This document shows positions 1 through 9,403 of a DNA stretch of 64,000 nucleotides, in pieces. The notes beneath the pieces are model-generated. The model worked only from the letters and a program-made list of their open reading frames with translations. It had not been told where the DNA came from and made no database searches. The stretch is taken from the NCBI GenBank assembly GCA_033762195.1, contig JANRLV010000009.1, positions 58,507-122,506 on the forward strand, in the 5' to 3' direction. Each line of letters starts with the position of its first letter. Positions within the stretch are counted from its first letter, which is position 1. A program made the position numbers and the translations under genes. The DNA comes from SpSt-398 sp033762195. GTDB lineage: Bacteria; Bacteroidota; Bacteroidia; Chitinophagales; Chitinophagaceae.

Positions 1-935
1 CGTTGGCGAATATTGTTATCATTGCTGCGCAATGACCAGCTTTCGCCGCCATCCTCACTGGCAAAGAGTCCCCCCTGTGCATTTTCTACAAGGGTATATA
101 TTTTTTCCGGGTTAGATGGAGCGATCGCTACGCCAACAATGCCCCACACTCCTTTTGGCAATCCATTTTTCTCGCGAATGGAGCTCCAGGTTTCCCCACC
201 ATCGGTGCTCTTCCACAAACCACTACCCTCTCCACCGCTTTCAAGGCTATGCGGTGTACGTATCACGCGCCAGGTGCCCGCATAAAAAACGGAGGGGTTT
301 CCAGGTTCCATTACCAGGTCACTGGCACCCGTCTGGTCATTTACATACAATACCTGTTTCCAGGTTTGGCCACCATTGGTGGATTTAAATACCCCTCTTT
401 CCTTATTAGGGCCGAATAAATGGCCCATGACTGCTACCCACAAGGTATTGGGGTCGCGGGGATGGACCACAATACGAATGATGTGCCTTCCATCTTTTAA
501 TCCAATATTCTTCCAGGTACGACCGGCATCATCACTACGCCACATTCCTCCTAATCCTTCGCTCACATTACCACGCATGGTATTCTCGCCTTCGCCTACA
601 TATACAATATTCTCATCGGATGGGGCCACAGCCACTGCGCCAATGGTACTCCCAAAAAATTTATCCGATACATTCTTCCAGTTGCTGCCTCCGTCGGTGG
701 TTTTCCAAACTCCTCCTCCGGTGGCACCCATGTAAAATGTGTTTTTCTGTGTGTAGCTGCCTGTAACAGCACCACTTCTTCCTCCCCGCCAGGGCCCGAT
801 CAGACGATACTTAAGTGAGGCATAGGCCGGTTCTGAGTTTGTGGTAACAGGGGATTTAATAGGTGTTTTCTTCTTTTGGGAGAATACAAGAAAAGAAAAA
901 AAGCAGGCTACAAGCGTAGCAAGTAAACGTGGCAT
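1..935 (-). CDS. Sortilin/VPS10-like beta-propeller protein (5' part, runs off left edge)
   Basis: The reading frame starts at an ATG on the minus strand at 935 and stays open to the window edge (311 codons seen). It begins MPRLLATLVACFFSFLVFSQ, a signal peptide ending at a Gln typical of exported Bacteroidota proteins. After it come BNR/Asp-box style repeats (STNGGQTW, STDGGETW, EDGGESW and relatives), the blades of a sortilin/VPS10-type beta-propeller. It is clearly related to the complete protein encoded just upstream on the same strand (1279-4341), sharing the GPG/GPWRGGR region and the GGGxWKTT motif, so the two are tandem paralogues. Secreted or periplasmic; the substrate cannot be told from sequence. 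Annotation pipelines often call this family glycosyl hydrolase, but I see no support for that activity. Confidence 0.88.
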   Translation of the reverse strand, partial: MPRLLATLVACFFSFLVFSQKKKTPIKSPVTTNSEPAYASLKYRLIGPWRGGRSGAVTGSYTQKNTFYMGATGGGVWKTTDGGSNWKNVSDKFFGSTIGAVAVAPSDENIVYVGEGENTMRGNVSEGLGGMWRSDDAGRTWKNIGLKDGRHIIRIVVHPRDPNTLWVAVMGHLFGPNKERGVFKSTNGGQTWKQVLYVNDQTGASDLVMEPGNPSVFYAGTWRVIRTPHSLESGGEGSGLWKSTDGGETWSSIREKNGLPKGVWGIVGVAIAPSNPEKIYTLVENAQGGLFASEDGGESWSLRSNDNNIRQ

Positions 936-1278
936 AGGTAGTTAGTTTTGGAGGAGTGAATATACGAAAGAGGGGGGATTTGGAGGACAGATGACGGATG
1001 TTGGATGACTGATGACGGATGACGGATGAGAGATGTTGGATGTTGGATGTTAGATGACGGAGGACGGGGGTTGGCTGTGCGAGACCTCTGGTCTCGCACT
1101 TCCAGAAGGCCGCCTCTGGCGGCGGCTATAGTTTAAAATTTAAAAGGTTGTAATTCGAGTCGCCAGAGGCGACAAGAGAATGGTGCGAGACCAGAGGTCT
1201 CGCACAGCCAACCTCCGTCATCTGTCATCTGTCCTCTGTCATCCGTCCTCCAACATCCGTCATCCGTCCTCCCTCACC
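936..1278. repeat. Composite inverted repeat with flanking heptad arrays
   Basis: This 343-bp gap has no gene. On the left, 982-1072 is 13 consecutive 7-bp units of consensus GGATGAC/GGATGTT with no slippage. On the right, 1210-1272 is nine units of the reverse complement (GTCATCC/AACATCC). Between them is a perfect 31-bp inverted repeat (1069-1099 and 1183-1213). Each arm is itself a hairpin with 10-bp stem GTGCGAGACC/GGTCTCGCAC. A further inner pair, CCGCCTCTGGCGG near 1110 and GTCGCCAGAGGCGAC near 1159, surrounds an AT-rich centre. It resembles a REP/MITE-like element rather than a simple terminator. Confidence 0.85.
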
Positions 1279-4200
1279 CTAAAACGCCTTCCCCGTTGCC
1301 AGCGACAATCCTTCCTTCTGCAAAGCCTGTTCAGCTTTTTTCTCCATGGCCGTTTCTACGGCAGCATGATCCAATTTGGCTTTATCCAGGTCCTTCTTCA
1401 GGTTCACGATCCGCTGTAATTCGAGGTTACTGGGCGGTGCATCCTGTGTACAAAGACTGATGTACACGTTGCTGATATTTTCCCGCAAGCGTTTGATATC
1501 GGCGAATACGGATACTTTTCCTGTGGGCACAAGTTTGCCCTTTTCCGCTTCCAGTTTATCGTAGTATTGTTGAAGCAGGGCTTTTGTTTTGGCGTTCTTC
1601 ACTTTTTGCATACGGTCCGTTAGCACCGCCTGCTTTTTCTCCATCACATCCACCAGGTTGGCCAGGTCTTCATGCATGCGGAAGAGTTCCGTGGCTGCTT
1701 TGTAATTGGCTTCCCGGTCTTTCAGGGTGTAATTCTTGTCATCGGCATCGTGTACCACTTTGATCGTATCCTGATAAACATTGTCACCAACCGTTAATTT
1801 AACCAGGTAGTTTCCCGGCAATACCTGAGGGGCAAGGAGTACAGACTGATCCATCTTGGTGGATTTACCTACCCGGGGAGGGGTTAACCTTTGGTTCCAA
1901 TACACCTGGTTCAATCCTTTCCGCTTAGAGGCAGGCAGGTTCTGGATCAATTCCCCTTTCTCTGTAAATATCTCTACTTTGACCTGTCCTTTGGTTACCC
2001 GGTCTTTAAAATAATACTGTATAGGTGGAATGGGGGCTGGATTAGGGGCCACCCAACCAAAGTTGGGAGGTGAACCACCATCTTGCATACCGCCGGAACT
2101 AAGTTTCATGACCGGTGATTTAAACAACACCGCATCCTTGTCTGCAATGGCAGGGGTCATTTCGCGGATAGGCGTGATATCATCGATCACCATGATCCCC
2201 CGACCGTGGGTACCAATCACCAGATCGTTGGTGCGTGGATGGATCTGTATATCCCTTACCAATGCATACCAGGGAATATTGTTCTTCATTCTGAACCATT
2301 CTGCGCCGCCATTTACCGTGGCAAACATGCCCATTTCCGTTCCAAGAAAAAGAAGATCCGGATTTATTTTATCCTGTCTGATCTTATGCGCGAAACCAGA
2401 AAATTCATTGCTCTGCATCAGGGTCCAGGTTTTACCCATATCGATCGATTTGCCCAGATAGGTCTTGTGGTCACCATACATATGGTTATCAAAAGTGGCA
2501 AAAATGATATTCTTGTCAATGGGAGATGGCTCAACACTGCTAACCCATGTTTGGGCAGGAATACCGGCTTGCGCGTAGTTGGCAGATACATTCGTCCAGG
2601 ATTTACCACCATTCAACGTGTACTGCAGGTTGCCATCATCGGTTCCCACCCAGATGATATTTTCATCGAGGGGTGATTCGGCTATGGTAAATATGGTACA
2701 GTGGTTCTCTGCAGATGTATTATCTGCACTTAAACCTCCACTTTGTTCCTGTTGTTGCTTCTTTTTGTCATTGGTGGTCAGATCGGGAGAGATGCGTGTC
2801 CAGTTTCTTCCCTGATCGGTGGATTTAAAAAGATACTGGGCACCCATGTATAAATTATGGCCATTGGCGGCTCCGGTAAGCAGGGGTGTGTTCCAGTTCC
2901 AGCGAAGGGGTTCATCGTCTGCTGATGGTTGCGGTTGAATTTTTACGGATTTACCCGTACGAATGGTGATACGAGCGGCATTACCTCCCTGGTATTCTGC
3001 ATAGGCAATTTCCGGATCAAATGGATCAGCCTGCGCCCAGAACCCATCTCCAAAGAAAAGGTCGCGCCAGTTATGATTTCCAATGCCTCCAAAAGATTGA
3101 GAAGGGCCTTTCCAGCTTCCATTGTCCTGTAAACCGCCATAAATATTATAGGGATTTTGGTTATCTACCGAAACGTGGTAGAATTGACCTACGGGGAGAT
3201 TTCCAAAAAATCGCCAGGTGGCGCCTTTATCAAGGCTGCTATAAACACCACCGTCCGTACCAAGATAGAGTTCGCTGGTGTTGTTGGGATTGATCCAAAG
3301 AGCATGATGATCGCTATGAACCCATCCTCCAACATCACTTGCATCAGCAAAAGAGAAACCTCCATCGGTTGAATAGGAAAATCCCAAGGCCGGGCGATAT
3401 ACACGCTTGGGATCTTTGGGATCGATCTCCAGAGTAGAAAAGTAAAAGGGCCGTGAAACTACATTGAGTGTGGCGCTTTGTTGCTTCCAATTTTCTCCGC
3501 CATCCGTGGAGAGATAGAGTCCGGTTTCCTTGGCTTCTACGATCGCCACCAGGTTCTGCGGAGCAGAAGCGGCCAGGGCCAGCGCTGTACGTCCAAAGGG
3601 CTTTACAGGTAATCCTTTGGATAATTCCTTCCAGGTCTTGCCACCATCGGTAGATTTAAAGATACCCGATCCATTGCCTCCTGAATTAAAGGCATAGGGC
3701 TTGCGGCGAAATTCCCAGGTACTGGCATAGATCGTTTCCGGTTGGGTAGGATCAATCTCAATATCTGCACATCCTGTTTTCTCGTTGATATACAAAACCA
3801 GATTCCAGGTATTTCCACCATCGGTACTTTTATATAACCCACGATGTTTACTGTCACTCCACAGAGGTCCCGGTGCGGCTACATAAATCGTATTGGAATT
3901 CACCGGATCAATCGCGATACCTGCAATATGCTCGGTACTGTCGAGGCCGATCTTTTTCCAGTTATCGCCCCCATCGGTGCTTTTGTACAAACCATCTCCA
4001 ATGGAAACGGAATTGCGCATATTGCTTTCACCTGTACCGGCATAAATCGTTTTCGGGTTCTTTTGATCGATGGCAATTGCCCCAATGCTCTGGCAATATT
4101 TATCAAAAATAGGTTTGAAGGAAGCTCCGGCATTGGTGGTCTTCCATATTCCGCCTCCGGCGGTACCAATATAAATCGTTGAAGGTTCTTTGTTCACTCC

Positions 4201-4341
4201 CTGAATGGAGGTGATACGTCCACTCATGGTACCAGGACCAAGATGACGCGCTTCCATTACACCAAAAGTGGAAGAATTGATCTGGCCGTGCAGGGCGAGG
4301 GAGCTTATCCCCAATACGGCAAGTGTTAAGAATTTTCGCAT
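1279..4341 (-). CDS. Exported sortilin/VPS10-like beta-propeller protein
   Basis: 1020 residues. The start used is the ATG at 4341 (MRKFLTLAVLGISSLALHGQ, a signal peptide) rather than the TTG two codons upstream. About 12 Asp-box/BNR-like repeats (STDGGDNWKK, STDGGNTWN, STDGGKTWKE, SLDKGATW and so on) cover residues 60-720, predicting one or two beta-propellers of the sortilin/VPS10 type. The C-terminal 250 residues contain a beta-sandwich-like part (DRVTKGQVKVEIF) and a Lys/Glu-rich helical tail. Exported; probably periplasmic or on the cell surface, although I see no clear T9SS tail. The hairpin at 4357-4385 separates it from the LolA-like gene upstream, and the paralogue at 1-935 lies downstream. 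Function unknown; peptide or glycan binding is the usual guess for this fold. Confidence 0.88.
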   Translation of the reverse strand: MRKFLTLAVLGISSLALHGQINSSTFGVMEARHLGPGTMSGRITSIQGVNKEPSTIYIGTAGGGIWKTTNAGASFKPIFDKYCQSIGAIAIDQKNPKTIYAGTGESNMRNSVSIGDGLYKSTDGGDNWKKIGLDSTEHIAGIAIDPVNSNTIYVAAPGPLWSDSKHRGLYKSTDGGNTWNLVLYINEKTGCADIEIDPTQPETIYASTWEFRRKPYAFNSGGNGSGIFKSTDGGKTWKELSKGLPVKPFGRTALALAASAPQNLVAIVEAKETGLYLSTDGGENWKQQSATLNVVSRPFYFSTLEIDPKDPKRVYRPALGFSYSTDGGFSFADASDVGGWVHSDHHALWINPNNTSELYLGTDGGVYSSLDKGATWRFFGNLPVGQFYHVSVDNQNPYNIYGGLQDNGSWKGPSQSFGGIGNHNWRDLFFGDGFWAQADPFDPEIAYAEYQGGNAARITIRTGKSVKIQPQPSADDEPLRWNWNTPLLTGAANGHNLYMGAQYLFKSTDQGRNWTRISPDLTTNDKKKQQQEQSGGLSADNTSAENHCTIFTIAESPLDENIIWVGTDDGNLQYTLNGGKSWTNVSANYAQAGIPAQTWVSSVEPSPIDKNIIFATFDNHMYGDHKTYLGKSIDMGKTWTLMQSNEFSGFAHKIRQDKINPDLLFLGTEMGMFATVNGGAEWFRMKNNIPWYALVRDIQIHPRTNDLVIGTHGRGIMVIDDITPIREMTPAIADKDAVLFKSPVMKLSSGGMQDGGSPPNFGWVAPNPAPIPPIQYYFKDRVTKGQVKVEIFTEKGELIQNLPASKRKGLNQVYWNQRLTPPRVGKSTKMDQSVLLAPQVLPGNYLVKLTVGDNVYQDTIKVVHDADDKNYTLKDREANYKAATELFRMHEDLANLVDVMEKKQAVLTDRMQKVKNAKTKALLQQYYDKLEAEKGKLVPTGKVSVFADIKRLRENISNVYISLCTQDAPPSNLELQRIVNLKKDLDKAKLDHAAVETAMEKKAEQALQKEGLSLATGKAF

Positions 4342-4356
4342 AAGCAATAGGTTTAT

Positions 4357-4385
4357 AAAAAACCCCGATTGTTGACATCGGGGTT
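4357..4385 (-). terminator. Rho-independent terminator of the LolA-like gene
   Basis: Read on the minus strand, AACCCCGAT and ATCGGGGTT form a 9-bp stem with a 7-nt loop, followed directly by a run of U. It lies 22 bp past the stop codon of the gene at 4407-5123 and just upstream of the 4341 start, so it should isolate the two genes. Confidence 0.85.
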
Positions 4386-4406
4386 GGATAGAAAAATTAC
4401 TTGAAG

Positions 4407-5123
4407 TTAGGAAGGCTTTTTGAAGACGGATTCTTCAACAGGCTTGTTCACATCCACATTAGTGATGGTCATTTCACCAAAGGGAAGGGTAATGCTTTTG
4501 GCAATAACGATGCCTTCGGGGAGTTTCTCATAATTCGCAAACCCGGTGGGCACTTCTACTTCCTGTCCGTTTACATCCTGTTTGGACACTACACGAATAA
4601 TATAATAAGTGGATGGATCAAGATAAAAGGTTTGTGTACTACCATTTTTGGTATCCACTTTTAATTTGAAACATTCCACACCTTCAACATCTTCTTTACC
4701 CAGCAACTCTACCTTGTGGCCTTTGGCCTGGTAGTCCAGTAAGGGACCGGCGGGATCAAGGTCATCCTGCGATTTGGTCAACTCATCAGCCGTCATGGCT
4801 TCGGGGGCCATCATGCCATTAAAAGGCATATAGTTCCAACCTTCTGTAGGGGTAATGATCTGGTAACCGGACATGCCCATGGCTGTGATGCTGATATCCT
4901 GGCGGCTTCCTTTGTCTTTTACCACTGTCAAGACCAGTTGTACATCCGTTCCCTGAACAGTCATGGAACCTTCCTGACGCATGGAAGTTACCTTTCTCCA
5001 GGCATCCGCACCACCGATCGCTTCCACATGCTTGTTGATGACCTCATCAGCCGTTTGGGCAAAAGTGAGGGAGGAAAGACCGAGAAACAGGGTGATCAAA
5101 AAATAAATAGGGCGCAATTTCAT
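4407..5123 (-). CDS. LolA-like periplasmic protein (outer-membrane lipoprotein-sorting-like)
   Basis: 238 residues with a signal peptide (MKLRPIYFLITLFLGLSSLTFAQ). The first mature segment TADEVINKHVEAIGGADAW is typical of a Bacteroidota group annotated as outer-membrane lipoprotein-sorting protein. It predicts a LolA/LolB-type open half-barrel that binds a hydrophobic ligand. No Cys follows the signal peptide, so it is soluble in the periplasm rather than a lipoprotein. It is monocistronic, with a terminator after it, and diverges from adenine deaminase. Whether it really carries lipoproteins is unknown, since this group is distinct from true LolA. Confidence 0.6.
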   Translation of the reverse strand: MKLRPIYFLITLFLGLSSLTFAQTADEVINKHVEAIGGADAWRKVTSMRQEGSMTVQGTDVQLVLTVVKDKGSRQDISITAMGMSGYQIITPTEGWNYMPFNGMMAPEAMTADELTKSQDDLDPAGPLLDYQAKGHKVELLGKEDVEGVECFKLKVDTKNGSTQTFYLDPSTYYIIRVVSKQDVNGQEVEVPTGFANYEKLPEGIVIAKSITLPFGEMTITNVDVNKPVEESVFKKPS

Positions 5124-5170
5124 TTGATTTTAATTTAGATGTTTGTTTGGATAATGAGTTTTTGGTTTGG

Positions 5171-5178
5171 CAAATTTA
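5171..5178 (-). promoter_or_regulatory. Candidate -7 box (TAAATTTG) for the LolA-like gene
   Basis: On the minus strand this reads TAAATTTG, an exact match to the Bacteroidota TAnnTTTG element, 47 bp before the start codon at 5123. I could not assign a convincing -33 element. Confidence 0.45.
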
Positions 5179-5245
5179 TGACCGGAAAGTTACCGTTATT
5201 CTCCATTGGTGTAAAATTTACCCGTTGGACCAAATTAGTCGCATT

Positions 5246-6910
5246 ATGACGCAGAAAATTACAGGAAGGGTTGCCGATTTTACCCAAAAAATCTTTTTCC
5301 CGGCAGAAATCACGCTGGAAAATGGGCGGATAGCCGCCATGGAGAAGCTGGAAGTCAATGGGGAAGGCCTGCCTTATATCCTGCCCGGCTTTACGGATAG
5401 CCATGTCCACATTGAAAGTTCCCTGCTCCTGCCAGCGGAGTTTGCGCGGCTGGCTGTGGTTCACGGAACGGTGGCCACCGTCTCCGATCCCCATGAGATC
5501 GCCAACGTTTGCGGCATTGAAGGGGTGGATTATATGATTGAAAATGGTCGGACCGTCCCCTTTAAGTTCAATTTTGGGGCACCCAGTTGTGTGCCTGCCA
5601 CGGTGTTTGAAACGGCCGGTGCCCATCTGGATGCCTCGGCCGTTGACGCATTGCTGAGCCGTCCGGAGATCAAATACCTGAGCGAAATGATGAATTTTCC
5701 CGGTGTTTTGAATAAGGATCCGGAGGTGATGGACAAGATCGCTGCCGCCAAAAAATATGGAAAACCAATAGATGGCCATGCACCAGGGTTAAGGGGAGAT
5801 ACCGCCCGTCAATACGCTGCGGCAGGTATCAGTACCGATCACGAGTGTTTTACAAAAGAAGAAGCCCTTGATAAACTTCAACTCGGGATGAAGATCCTTA
5901 TCCGGGAAGGGAGTGCTGCCCGCAATTTCGAGGCGCTGATCGAACTGCTTAATGATTACCCCGACCAGATCATGTTTTGCAGCGATGACAAACATCCCGA
6001 CAGTCTGGTGGAAGGGCATATCAACCAACTCTGTGCCCGTGCCGTTGCAAAAGGCATTGATGTATTTAAAGTTCTTCAGGCCGCCTGTATCAACCCGGTC
6101 AGGCATTATGGATTGGAGGTGGGGTTGCTGCAGGTCGATGACCCAGCCGACCTGATCCTTGTGAATGACCTGGCACATTTTACCGTCAGAGAAACTTATA
6201 TCAACGGAGCCTGTGTGGCCCGGAATGGCGTATCACTCATTGAACCAAAACCCCAGACGGCGATCAACCGGTTTACAATCGGAGAAAAATCACTGGGTGA
6301 ATTTGCCTACCCGCTACTGAAATTTGGGGAGGAGGAAAACTTTGAACAAGTATATGTGATCGAGGCTCTGGATGGACAACTGATCACGAATAAACGCATT
6401 CATCCCATTACCGATGTAGCCGGACATGACGGCCTCCTTCACAGCAATGTGGAAAAAGATCTTTTGAAGATCGTCGTAGTGAACCGCTATCAGCCCATGC
6501 CAATTGCCAAATCCTTTATCAGGAATTTTGGTCTAAAAAAAGGTGCCATTGCATCTTCGGTTGCGCATGACAGTCACAATATTGTTGCTGTTGGCGTAGA
6601 TGATGAAAGTCTTTGCGATGCCGTGAACAAGGTCATCCGTTGTCGTGGAGGATTGTCCATTTCTTACCCCGGTAACAAGGAACAAGAAGGCTCGGTGTTA
6701 CCTTTACCCGTTGCAGGTTTAATGAGTACGGGGGATGGATATGAAGTGGCGGAAGCCTATACCCAACTGGATCGAATGAGTAAAGAGGTGCTCGGGGCCA
6801 CGCTTCGATCACCGTTTATGACGCTTTCCTTTATGGCCTTGCTCGTAATACCCGAACTGAAATTAAGTGACAAAGGTTTGTTTGATGCAGGGAAATGGGG
6901 GTTGGTATAA
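5246..6910 (+). CDS. ade: Adenine deaminase
   Basis: 554 residues when started at the ATG at 5246 (MTQKITGRVADFTQKIF), the usual length for the family. The open frame reaches 33 codons further upstream, but that part does not look like protein. Metal and active-site motifs of the amidohydrolase fold are present: HVHIESSLLLP, TVSDPHEIANV, DGHAPGL and CSDDKHPDSL. The C-terminal domain (GLKKGAIASSVAHDSHNI) is also typical. It hydrolyses adenine to hypoxanthine and ammonia in purine salvage. It converges on the ligase gene at 6949, with the inverted repeat at 6917-6953 in between. Cytosolic. Confidence 0.95.
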   Translation: MTQKITGRVADFTQKIFFPAEITLENGRIAAMEKLEVNGEGLPYILPGFTDSHVHIESSLLLPAEFARLAVVHGTVATVSDPHEIANVCGIEGVDYMIENGRTVPFKFNFGAPSCVPATVFETAGAHLDASAVDALLSRPEIKYLSEMMNFPGVLNKDPEVMDKIAAAKKYGKPIDGHAPGLRGDTARQYAAAGISTDHECFTKEEALDKLQLGMKILIREGSAARNFEALIELLNDYPDQIMFCSDDKHPDSLVEGHINQLCARAVAKGIDVFKVLQAACINPVRHYGLEVGLLQVDDPADLILVNDLAHFTVRETYINGACVARNGVSLIEPKPQTAINRFTIGEKSLGEFAYPLLKFGEEENFEQVYVIEALDGQLITNKRIHPITDVAGHDGLLHSNVEKDLLKIVVVNRYQPMPIAKSFIRNFGLKKGAIASSVAHDSHNIVAVGVDDESLCDAVNKVIRCRGGLSISYPGNKEQEGSVLPLPVAGLMSTGDGYEVAEAYTQLDRMSKEVLGATLRSPFMTLSFMALLVIPELKLSDKGLFDAGKWGLV

Positions 6911-6916
6911 CAAATA

Positions 6917-6953
6917 GCTAAAAGCTAATAGCTATTAGCTATTAGCTTTTAGC
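6917..6953. repeat. Perfect 16-bp inverted repeat of the CTAATAG family
   Basis: The arms GCTAAAAGCTAATAGC (6917-6932) and GCTATTAGCTTTTAGC (6938-6953) are exact reverse complements with a 5-nt loop. The element overlaps the last codons of the gene at 6949. It lies between the convergent ends of ade and the ATP-grasp gene, so it may act as a two-way terminator. The same words recur at 9428-9450, 18970-18995, 20140-20165, 30043-30178 and 30690-30720. Confidence 0.8.
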
Positions 6954-8508
6954 CATTGGTCTGATTTTCAGTTTCACCTTTCAGCACCTTCACTGTTTCA
7001 TCATAAAAAAATCTGGCCCGTTCGTGGGAGTCGCCGATACAGACCAGTCCAAGTTTTCCATATTGGGAGAGTGCGCCTATAAGATGGAACATCACCCCTT
7101 CTTCTTTGGTGCCGGAGAAATGGAGCCCATGCAGGATAACGATCTCCATGAGGTCTTGTGGAGTCAACCCCTTGAAATGTTCATCCTGAAGATTATCAGA
7201 AGCCAGGTAATACCTTTCCTCTCCGGCGGCCGTCAGGTAAGAACCCTTTTGGGCGTCATAGTCACCGTCTGTAAGAAATTGTAACATGATATAAGGGTGG
7301 GTAGTACCTCCCTTGCGTAAATTGATCTCAATAGCGTAGTGGGTCCATTGACCGTCTTTTAATACTGAAATAAAATCCACCCCAAACCGTCCAAGTACAC
7401 CTTTTTCTTTTAAAGCAGAGGCTACAAGCCCACCCAATCGGCCAATTTCCTGATTGTATTCCTTACTGGCGGGGAATGTTGCCCCAAGGAATACTTGTCC
7501 ATACTTTCCTCCTATCAACTGATCATGTGTAGAGATGACGTCGATCTTACCCGAAGGATTGACCCTGCATTGAACGGAAGGCGAGGCTGTTTCTGTAGCT
7601 TCCAGAAAGGCTTCGACAATACCTCCCATCTGTTCAAATTTCTTCATGAACAATGGATAAGAAAGATCTCTGGCCACCACTTCCATCCGGGAAGAAATTT
7701 GTTTCGGGATGATTTGCTCCAATCCGTCTGATGTAAGGCCATCATAAGAAAAAACGGCATTCCCTTCCCCGCTAAACCCATCGTTCATTTTCACAACGGC
7801 CTTGTTCAACTCCGGGTGTTCCTGTTTCAATTTCACCAGGGCCTGAACGACCTCCTCTTCATTTCTGAGGTTCTCATAACCGGGAGGCATATCCATTCCA
7901 CATTGCCGGAAAATTTCACGGCTTCCCGATTTGGTTCCCCAGAAAAAAAGATCGGGATCGCAACCATAAACAGGAATCTGAAGTGCTACGGCCAATTTTC
8001 TTTCATACGCGGTGACATTGAAACAGGACAAATGTGCAATATGGCCTTCAGGAATGGCCTGTTTGATCCGGCGTACAAGCCTGGGGCGTGCCAGTATTTT
8101 CTGCGTTAGTGATATCGGTGATGCATCATAACAACTCAGCAGGTGAAGCCTTTCGCGGGCATGGTGACCCGTGATACCTGGAAGAAGGTGCAGGTAATAA
8201 TCAATGATGACCGGGTCGATAGGTGTACTCGTGACATAAACGATATGTGTACGTGGCATTCTCAACAACAATAGCAGGCAAAGGAGCCTTTCCTCATACA
8301 ATACGATCCCGTCAATTTTGCACAGGATTTCCTGGTCAAGGGTTAAACTGGGAATAACGACAATGGTCTTTGGCGCCAGCCGATTGGGATAGAAGGTTTC
8401 ATACGCCCCTGCAAATTGCTCCTGCAATTGCCGAAATATTTTTTTCTCGGCAGCCAGGGCCTCTTCTGCTTTATTGTGGGCTGGTGCAACCATGGGGGGA
8501 GGCGTCAT
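6949..8508 (-). CDS. ATP-grasp peptide ligase, PGM1-related
   Basis: 519 residues. The body resembles the peptide-ligase PGM1-related family named after the pheganomycin ligase. An N-terminal Rossmann-like half includes YEERLLCLLLLLRMPRTHIVYVTS, followed by an ATP-grasp half with VVKMNDGFSGEGNAVFSY and the metal-binding segment YAIEINLRKGGTTHPY near residues 395-410. Family members join a carboxylate to an amine using ATP, often linking amino acids or peptides; the substrate here cannot be inferred. It diverges from an FkbM methyltransferase 70 bp away, and a shared role in modifying a small product is possible but unproven. Cytosolic. The first Met is used; other starts a few codons in are possible. 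Confidence 0.75.
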   Translation of the reverse strand: MTPPPMVAPAHNKAEEALAAEKKIFRQLQEQFAGAYETFYPNRLAPKTIVVIPSLTLDQEILCKIDGIVLYEERLLCLLLLLRMPRTHIVYVTSTPIDPVIIDYYLHLLPGITGHHARERLHLLSCYDASPISLTQKILARPRLVRRIKQAIPEGHIAHLSCFNVTAYERKLAVALQIPVYGCDPDLFFWGTKSGSREIFRQCGMDMPPGYENLRNEEEVVQALVKLKQEHPELNKAVVKMNDGFSGEGNAVFSYDGLTSDGLEQIIPKQISSRMEVVARDLSYPLFMKKFEQMGGIVEAFLEATETASPSVQCRVNPSGKIDVISTHDQLIGGKYGQVFLGATFPASKEYNQEIGRLGGLVASALKEKGVLGRFGVDFISVLKDGQWTHYAIEINLRKGGTTHPYIMLQFLTDGDYDAQKGSYLTAAGEERYYLASDNLQDEHFKGLTPQDLMEIVILHGLHFSGTKEEGVMFHLIGALSQYGKLGLVCIGDSHERARFFYDETVKVLKGETENQTNG

Positions 8509-8578
8509 AGTCTTAAAACTATCCTTTTTGCCCCCAAAAAAGCCTGATAATAATCATTTAACTAACTTGCGCCCTAAT

Positions 8579-9403
8579 ATGCTTAATTACCTTATCAATT
8601 CGATCCGTCGGAAGATCGCCAGACGGGTAAAAAGAGAATATCCTGTCTCTATAAAATCACTTTCCACTCCGGAATATGGTGATATTCAATACACTATTTG
8701 GCACAATCCACTGGTCAACCCCACCGAACTCGAGTTAAGCCATTGCTGGTTTTTTAAAAAATTCCTTTCCCCGGGCGATATGGCCATTGATATTGGTGCC
8801 AATGTGGGACATATGTCGATCTGCATGGGTGTTGTCACCGGAAAGGAGGGCCTGGTTCTATCGTTTGATCCCAATCCGGTTGTTTTCAAGATCCTGACAA
8901 AAAATGCTGAACTCAATAAAGAATTGACCCATATAGAACCGCACAATTTTGCCATCACGGATAAAGAAGAGGAGTTCTATTACTCTTCCTCCGAAGCCTC
9001 CTTCAGCAATGGGGGTATTTCCAAAGAGAAGAATAGTCGACATGGTAAATACACCCTGGATACCAAGATTAAAGGGGTGAAGCTCGAAGATTTTTTACAG
9101 GAAAAATATGCCTCGAAACTGAACCGTTTAAAATTGGTGAAAATAGATACCGAAGGATATGATAAAGAGATCATCAAATCCATACGCGGTCTGTTGGAAA
9201 AATACAAACCGGCGGTCATCACCGAATGTTTTTCAAAAAACAAAGCTGAAGCCCGCTACGAACAGTTCAACCTGCTTCGTGACCTCGGATACTCCCTTTA
9301 TTATTTCTCCAGTTTTACCATAGATGCCGAGATCATCCCGATTCAAACGCAGGAAGACATGATGAATTGGAAGCATTTTGATATTTACGCGGTGCAGAAA
9401 TAA
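8579..9403 (+). CDS. FkbM-family SAM-dependent methyltransferase
   Basis: 274 residues from the ATG at 8579 (MLNYLINSIRRKIARRVK). The frame opens earlier, but that stretch overlaps the divergent neighbour's start and does not look coding. SAM motif I is DMAIDIGANVGHMSI near residues 66-80. LKLVKIDTEGYDKEIIKSI, followed by the PAVITECF strand, is the hallmark of FkbM methyltransferases (C-terminal half of Methyltransf_21). Members methylate hydroxyls on sugars, lipids or secondary metabolites. The basic, amphipathic N-terminus might touch membrane. Transcribed away from the ATP-grasp ligase. Confidence 0.85.
   Translation: MLNYLINSIRRKIARRVKREYPVSIKSLSTPEYGDIQYTIWHNPLVNPTELELSHCWFFKKFLSPGDMAIDIGANVGHMSICMGVVTGKEGLVLSFDPNPVVFKILTKNAELNKELTHIEPHNFAITDKEEEFYYSSSEASFSNGGISKEKNSRHGKYTLDTKIKGVKLEDFLQEKYASKLNRLKLVKIDTEGYDKEIIKSIRGLLEKYKPAVITECFSKNKAEARYEQFNLLRDLGYSLYYFSSFTIDAEIIPIQTQEDMMNWKHFDIYAVQK

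Noticed and set aside
908..1099. Short frame on the minus strand inside the heptad array
   Set aside because: Its peptide is just the translated repeat (PSSVIQHPSS-type), with no start context or homology.
936..1278. Insertion sequence
   Set aside because: No transposase or part of one in the inverted repeat, and no clear target duplication seen.
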